Assembly (NCBI GenBank): GCA_015060445.1
Contig: SUYL01000007.1
Location: forward strand, 1 to 55,236
From: Bacteroidales bacterium
GTDB lineage: Bacteria > Bacteroidota > Bacteroidia > Bacteroidales > UBA932
Length of the DNA: 55,236 nucleotides
Direction of reading: 5' to 3'
Shown: positions 51,708 to 55,236 of the stretch, in pieces
Layout of the letters: the number at the start of each line of letters is the position of its first letter
How positions within the stretch are numbered: the first letter of the stretch is position 1
Translations under genes and position numbers: made by a program
The notes under the pieces: generated by a model
The model's input: the letters and a program-made list of their open reading frames with translations, nothing else
Told to the model about the DNA's origin: nothing
The model's database searches: none

Positions 51708-53132
51708 ATGAAAACTGTTGCTGCTTTAACTATGGCATTACTGGTAATGGGGAGTTGTGCTCCAAAACAGGAAGTACCTGCCCCAAGTGAACAATACTAC
51801 AGAGATGTGGTAAAGGAACTCTCTTCCGCAGAATATTTTGGAAGGAGCAATTATATGAACGGCACAATTAAAGCCGGAGAATTCATTATTGGAGAAATTG
51901 AGAAACTTGGAATTGGAACAATTCCTGCAGATGTAATTGAGAAGAGTTGGGAAGGGAAGAGCAGACCTGAACTCCACTCCCTGCAACCGGAATTCAAGAG
52001 CCTTATTACCCCTTGTAATGCCCGCAGATGGGAAGGGGCACCGGAAAGCAGACTTGCATACCTGCAACACTTCAACCACCCTCTGAATGCACAAAGGGGC
52101 AAAGTGGAGTTGACAGTTGACGGAAAGACTCTACGCAATACAATTGACTATACACTCAAGGAGTTTTCACCTTCATTTGAGGGAGAACTTGAAATTGTAT
52201 ATGTAGATGACAAATACATTACTCCCGACAAATTCTGTGATTATCTGAACTCCGGAAAATTCCAGGACAAGGCAGTTGTAATAAACTGGGAAAAGTTTAA
52301 GGAGACCATGTACACATACCCAGGAATAGAGGTTTACAAGACATACTTTGTACCCCTTACAAAAGTAGGGGCACTTATCTGCAAAGGGGAACTGCTCCCT
52401 TATTTCAAATCTCGCAACCATTTCAATACCCCTATGCCGGTATTCATAGTGGACGAATCATTCCCGGAGAACGCCAAAAAGGTGAAGATTGAGACACATG
52501 CAGAGATGGTTGACAATGATGCACACAACATTATTGCCTACATTCCTGGAAAATCAAAAGGCAATGAACATTTCATCCTTGCATGCCACTACGACCACCT
52601 TGGCATTTGTGGCCCCGATGACATCTTCTATGGTGCAAATGACAACTCTTCAGGTACAGCAATGCTTTTGAACCTTATGAGACATTTCAAAGCCAACCAG
52701 CCTGAACACTCAATTATATTCATATTCTTTGATGCTGAGGAGAACAACCTTCTTGGATCATTCTTCTATGCAGACAATCCGCTTCTTCCTCTTGAGGATA
52801 TCAAATACTTTGTAGAACTGGATATGATAGGAGACAACGGAGAGAACATCTACTGCCAGATTTCAGACCAGGGGGAGAGAGGTCTTGAGTGCCTGAATGT
52901 AATAAACGCTTCAATGGAGAAACCGTTCGCAAAACTGGACCGCCATCCAATGGATGATTATGCAGACCATTACCCGTTCGGGTTGAAGGGTGTTCCGGCA
53001 ATCTATATTGAACTGGACGGTGATACCAACAAGAATTACCATTCACCAAGGGACACTTACGAAAATTTCCACTCATGCAATTTTGAGAGAATCTTCAATC
53101 TTGTAACAGGATTTGTAGAGAATTACAAATAA
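51708..53132 (+). CDS. M28 family metallopeptidase, lipoprotein
   Basis: A 474-aa peptidase anchored by a lipoprotein signal (MALLVMGSCAPKQE, acylated Cys about residue 17). Metal ligands are in ACHYDHLG (His, Asp), GANDNSSG (Asp), FFDAEENNLLG (two Glu), VELDMIGDNG (Asp) and a C-terminal His in NYHSPRDTYENF. The site is complete. It differs from the peptidase at 46496 in length and N-terminal half, so the two probably have different substrates. TACATTTG about 20 bp upstream is a likely -7 box. A small gene follows after 3 bp. Confidence 0.92.
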   Translation: MKTVAALTMALLVMGSCAPKQEVPAPSEQYYRDVVKELSSAEYFGRSNYMNGTIKAGEFIIGEIEKLGIGTIPADVIEKSWEGKSRPELHSLQPEFKSLITPCNARRWEGAPESRLAYLQHFNHPLNAQRGKVELTVDGKTLRNTIDYTLKEFSPSFEGELEIVYVDDKYITPDKFCDYLNSGKFQDKAVVINWEKFKETMYTYPGIEVYKTYFVPLTKVGALICKGELLPYFKSRNHFNTPMPVFIVDESFPENAKKVKIETHAEMVDNDAHNIIAYIPGKSKGNEHFILACHYDHLGICGPDDIFYGANDNSSGTAMLLNLMRHFKANQPEHSIIFIFFDAEENNLLGSFFYADNPLLPLEDIKYFVELDMIGDNGENIYCQISDQGERGLECLNVINASMEKPFAKLDRHPMDDYADHYPFGLKGVPAIYIELDGDTNKNYHSPRDTYENFHSCNFERIFNLVTGFVENYK

Positions 53133-53135
53133 GAT

Positions 53136-53336
53136 ATGTCTGCAGTAAAGAAAATACAATACACTGGATTGAACTTCCATGAAGTGAAACAGATGTGCGG
53201 AGACATGGTGTTGGCTCCGTACATCTGTATGGGTTTCTCTATGCTCTCCTTGTTTACAGAAGAAGGATTTGTTTCTGTAAATGAAGGAGATACTATAGTT
53301 ATGGACGAAAAGGGGAATTTCTCTGTTGAGAAATGA
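53136..53336 (+). CDS. Small hypothetical protein
   Basis: A 66-aa frame 3 bp after the peptidase stop, so likely on the same transcript. The second half FVSVNEGDTIVMDEKGNFSV has a GDxIxxDxxGNF pattern reminiscent of small domains seen in phage and cell-surface proteins. There is one Cys and no signal or membrane helix. It is convergent with the GNAT gene, 3 bp between stops. I cannot assign a function. Confidence 0.65.
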   Translation: MSAVKKIQYTGLNFHEVKQMCGDMVLAPYICMGFSMLSLFTEEGFVSVNEGDTIVMDEKGNFSVEK

Positions 53337-53339
53337 CCC

Positions 53340-53810
53340 TTAATCCAGAACTTCTTCGTACATGTAATAATGGCACTCTGCCATACCAAGTTTCTGATAC
53401 ACTTTCTGGGCAGAATAGTTGGTCTTGTCTACATAAAGGCGTATCTGAGTAACTCCCTGCTCTTTAGCCATCTGTTTAATCTTCTCATACATAGCCCTGT
53501 AAGCACCCTTACCCCTGTACTCAGGCTTTACGTAAACACTCTGTATCCACCAGTACCAGCGGTTTGTCCAGTCGCTCCACTCACGTGTAAGCATAAGGCT
53601 GCTGATAGCCTGTCCGTCAACACTGCAGACAATATAGGTACCTTTCTGCGGATCATTTACGGCAGCGGTAACACCAGGCAGAACTGTCTGAATATCCAGA
53701 GTGGTTCCCTCAGACTCCTGAGCCATATCAACCTGAAACTGTGCAATTGACTGAATATCTTTTGTTGTTCCCACAACAACATCGTAATTGATTCTATCTT
53801 TAATTTCCAT
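53340..53810 (-). CDS. GNAT family N-acetyltransferase
   Basis: A 156-aa acetyltransferase from the ATG at 53810 (MEIKDRINYD); an in-frame extension to 53840 is less likely. Motif A, the acetyl-CoA pyrophosphate loop, is YVKPEYRGKGAYRAMYEKI, and the late ITQIRLYVDKTNYSAQKVYQKLG block is standard. The substrate is unknown. TACCTTTG on the minus strand just upstream is a possible -7 box, and the 52-bp repeats begin about 140 bp upstream of its start. Confidence 0.9.
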   Translation of the reverse strand: MEIKDRINYDVVVGTTKDIQSIAQFQVDMAQESEGTTLDIQTVLPGVTAAVNDPQKGTYIVCSVDGQAISSLMLTREWSDWTNRWYWWIQSVYVKPEYRGKGAYRAMYEKIKQMAKEQGVTQIRLYVDKTNYSAQKVYQKLGMAECHYYMYEEVLD

Positions 53811-53947
53811 AGTATTAATATTTTGCTGCAAAGGTAACAAATACTTTTATGAACACCACATTCCGGTGTGCAGGTATGGTCAAATGCTCCCCAAAGTTGA
53901 TCCCGAGTGCCTGGAGAATACTTTCTTCCACACAGAGGGTATCTGGT

Positions 53948-54217
53948 GTGGATGCAGAGCGGTGCGCTGCAGCGTTTGTCCACAAAATGGCACTCATCCG
54001 TGGATGGAGTGCGGTGCGCTGTAGCATTTGTCCACAAATTGGTACTTCTGCGTGGATGGAGTGCGGTGCGCTGTAGCGTTTGTCCACAAAATGGCACTCA
54101 TGCGTGGATGCAGTATGGTGCGCTGTGGCATTTGTCCACAAAATGGTGCTTCTGCGTGGATGCAGTGCGGCGCGCTGCAGCATTTGTCCACAAAATGGCA
54201 CTTCTGAGTGGACGAAG
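53948..54217 (+). repeat. 52-bp tandem repeat array (five units plus a partial sixth)
   Basis: Units start at 53948, 54000, 54052, 54104 and 54156, with a partial unit at 54208. Each has GTGGATG, a GC-rich GCGGTGCGCTG, and TTTGTCCACAAAATGG. Units differ mostly in two spots (CACTCATCC or CACTTCTGC, and GATGCAG or GATGGAG). TCCAC in one unit can pair with GTGGA of the next. Because 52 is not a multiple of three and stops are rare, open frames appear by chance in several frames; I do not treat them as genes. The array ends where the IS element begins. There are no spacers, so it is not CRISPR. Confidence 0.9.
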
Positions 54218-54239
54218 TGTCTTTCCCTGAAAAAAGTTG

Positions 54240-54256
54240 ACTCGTAATTTACGAGT
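54240..54256. promoter_or_regulatory. Palindrome just upstream of IS OrfA
   Basis: ACTCGTAA and TTACGAGT flank a single T; the ATG of OrfA is 5 bp further. The position suggests an operator bound by OrfA or a hairpin that limits translation from outside transcripts, as described for other IS elements. Function is inferred. Confidence 0.45.
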
Positions 54257-54260
54257 TAAT

Positions 54261-54644
54261 ATGTTTATTTATCGTACATCATTGAGAGATCGTTATTGCG
54301 AACAAGCACTCAAGCTATATCAAGAAGGTTTCTCATATCGAAGAATTTCTCAAATCATTCCTGTAGGTAAATCTACAATTGCAAAATGGATTGCTAACTT
54401 TGCAGAAGAATTGCCACCCGCAAAAGTTACCTATGGTATGAAAAGGATAAATTCACCCTCTCCTGAAGTTGTGGAAACCCCATCATCTTCAAATGATGTT
54501 CAATCACTTCAAGAAGAGCTTCAAAGACTTCGTGCAGAGCTTTTGAATGCGGAAATTAAAGCGGAGGCCTATAATGAACTCATCAATGTGGCTGAAGCTA
54601 AGTTTGGCATTCAGATAAGAAAAAAAGCTGGCGCCAAACAGTAA
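54261..54644 (+). CDS. IS3-family transposase OrfA
   Basis: A 127-aa DNA-binding protein from the ATG at 54261. It has an N-terminal helix-turn-helix (YCEQALKLYQEGFSYRRISQ then GKSTIAKWI) and a Leu-rich coiled coil (QSLQEELQRLRAELLNAEI) for dimerisation, the standard OrfA plan. Alone it usually binds the IS ends and represses. The run of seven A at 54620-54626, read in frame as A-AAA-AAA, is a -1 slip site that leads into OrfB to make the full transposase. Confidence 0.88.
   Translation: MFIYRTSLRDRYCEQALKLYQEGFSYRRISQIIPVGKSTIAKWIANFAEELPPAKVTYGMKRINSPSPEVVETPSSSNDVQSLQEELQRLRAELLNAEIKAEAYNELINVAEAKFGIQIRKKAGAKQ
54620..54627 (+). promoter_or_regulatory. Programmed -1 ribosomal frameshift site
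   Basis: Seven A then G. In the OrfA frame the codons are AGA-AAA-AAA-GCT, so a slip at A-AAA-AAA moves ribosomes to the frame read as Ser-Trp-Arg-Gln of OrfB. IS3 elements use the same kind of A-rich heptamer. Confidence 0.75.
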
Positions 54645-55236
54645 GCAACCTGCGCGCAAAGAACCCCAAGCGATATGAGGTTCAGAAACTTTGCGCACTG
54701 TTTGGCGTGAGTAAGCAGGCTTATTATAAGCATGACGAGTCCAAGGTACTTCAGAAGGTAGCTCAAGAGTCATTTGTTCTTGAATATGTGAAAGGCATAC
54801 GCAAGAAGGATCCTGGGATCGGAGGTAAGAAGTTGTGGTATATGTACTGCAGAGAGTTTGACGGGAATAATCCAGTAGGGCGCGACCGCTTTGCAGATAT
54901 CATAGACAGAAATAGTCTTAAGGTTCGTCTAAAGGTCCGTAAACCCCGAACTACAGACTCATCTCATGGTCTTCCTACCTATCCAAACATGATCAAGGAT
55001 CTTATCCCGTCCAGGCCTAACCAGCTATGGGTTAGTGATATCACTTATATAACGATATGGATCGATGAGTATCATTATGTCTTTTGCTACCTATCCCTGA
55101 TTCTTGATGCATATACAGAAGAAATCATTGGATGGAGCGTCGGCCCAACGTTAGAGACGGCATATCCTCTTGAAGCCCTCAAGATGGCTCTCAAGCGCAT
55201 TGAAGGAGTAGAATGTCCAGACCTTATACATCACTC
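54626..55236 (+). CDS. IS3-family transposase OrfB (partial, runs off the window)
   Basis: Read in the -1 frame relative to OrfA, without a stop to the window end (about 203 residues). It has the N-terminal HTH_21-like segment (LCALFGVSKQAYYKH), then the integrase core rve with the first catalytic Asp in NQLWVSDITYI. The conserved LILDAYTEEIIGWSV follows. The window ends at DLIHHS, exactly before the second catalytic Asp of the HSDxG motif; the Glu is further on. What is visible is undamaged, so the element may be active. Confidence 0.88.

Larger units (their letters stand above)
2423..52230. repeat. Dispersed octamer TGTCGGGA/TCCCGACA, 33 copies
   Basis: Plus-strand starts of TCCCGACA: 2423, 2480, 5912, 6597, 10405, 16542, 19276, 23868, 25312, 26975, 27988, 36069, 39960, 42361, 49768, 52223. 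Starts of TGTCGGGA: 4860, 7234, 9715, 11350, 14664, 22113, 25347, 27319, 31640, 33095, 36309, 36693, 42069, 45205, 50423, 51028, 51511. Flanks favour T before (24 of 33) and A after (22 of 33), giving TTGTCGGGAAG at best. Five copies are between genes and 28 inside genes, in four reading registers. About 1.7 would be expected with even base composition. Function unknown. Confidence 0.85.
54218..55236 (+). mobile_element. IS3-family insertion sequence (left part; right end outside the window)
   Basis: Two overlapping reading frames in the OrfA/OrfB arrangement are joined by a -1 slippery site. The left end is inferred at 54218, where TGTCTTTCCCTGAAAAAAG resembles the terminal inverted repeats of IS3 elements (starting TG). 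Just before OrfA lies an interrupted palindrome, ACTCGTAA-T-TTACGAGT (54240-54256), which may be an operator or part of the end structure. The element appears inserted into the partial sixth unit of the 52-bp array. The other end and the target duplication cannot be seen. Confidence 0.85.

Noticed and set aside
2423-52230. Octamer as a Chi or KOPS-type polar site
   Set aside because: Such sites are biased to one strand over long stretches; here the two orientations are equal and interspersed throughout.
53948-54217. CRISPR array
   Set aside because: Units are contiguous 52-bp repeats without unique spacers, and no cas genes are in the window.
53815-54230. Several overlapping open frames of 65-146 codons on both strands across the tandem repeats
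   Set aside because: They come from the repeat unit being poor in stop codons with a length not divisible by three; the peptides simply repeat in rotating frames and have no start signals or family resemblance.
1-55236. tRNA or rRNA genes
   Set aside because: Reading the spacers, I found no cloverleaf-like sequence or rRNA segment; all spacers above 60 bp are accounted for by promoters, terminators or the elements listed.

Overview
The window is a gene-dense chromosomal stretch from a member of the Bacteroidota, most likely an anaerobic Bacteroidales. The clues are several upstream regions with the Bacteroidota promoter signature (TTTG, about 19 nt, TAnnTTTG), weak or absent Shine-Dalgarno sequences, RNase Y next to ZapA, a TamL-type lipoprotein Omp85, ATP-type PEP carboxykinase, ferredoxin-linked 2-oxoacid oxidoreductases, an ADP-forming acyl-CoA synthetase and a desulfoferrodoxin. 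I cannot place it to genus.

Layout. 1-3135: tail of a gene, patatin-like lipase, thiol peroxidase, VanX-like dipeptidase, then about 700 bp without a gene that folds into two very long imperfect hairpins. 3136-8724: pckA, recQ, and a maf/kdsC/DUF2520 cluster. 8819-15018: copper P-type ATPase with an extra C-terminal metal-binding domain, then etfB-etfA-acyl-CoA dehydrogenase. 15187-24721: valS, then a tightly packed run of Ca2+ ATPase, YbgC thioesterase, tatA, tatC, an ABC-F protein and rlmB. 24734-30477: a structured palindromic element, a second SpoU methyltransferase, tamL, rny, a probable 6S RNA and zapA with its coiled-coil partner. 30580-35494: gamma, beta, alpha and ferredoxin subunits of a 2-oxoacid oxidoreductase, a small membrane protein and ADP-forming acyl-CoA synthetase. 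35611-46346: housekeeping and salvage genes (PhzF, radical SAM, MTA deaminase, nucleoside phosphorylase, HAD, metallo-hydrolase), lipoproteins, a glycosyltransferase, superoxide reductase, an FNT-like channel and a Tat-exported PIG-L deacetylase. 46362-53810: a second copy of the structured element, two M28 peptidases, pyrophosphatase, IorA/IorB, an orphan gene and a GNAT. 53948 to the end: a 52-bp tandem repeat array interrupted by an IS3-family element that runs off the window.

The metabolic theme is fermentation of amino acids and peptides. Secreted M28 peptidases release amino acids. VorABC-type and IorAB enzymes oxidise the derived 2-oxoacids to acyl-CoA with reduced ferredoxin. The ADP-forming synthetase then makes ATP from the acyl-CoA. 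ETF and acyl-CoA dehydrogenase handle further acyl-CoA redox steps.

The most unusual signals are not genes. (1) The octamer TGTCGGGA/TCCCGACA occurs 33 times, about twenty times the chance expectation, on both strands, in several reading frames and between genes. (2) Two intergenic elements between convergent genes share a conserved core while their flanking stems differ in sequence yet still pair. (3) Three other long imperfect palindromes lie between genes in the first 3 kb. (4) A 52-bp tandem array carries a near-DnaA-box in every unit. All counts and pairings were made by eye from the sequence; no database or folding program was used.
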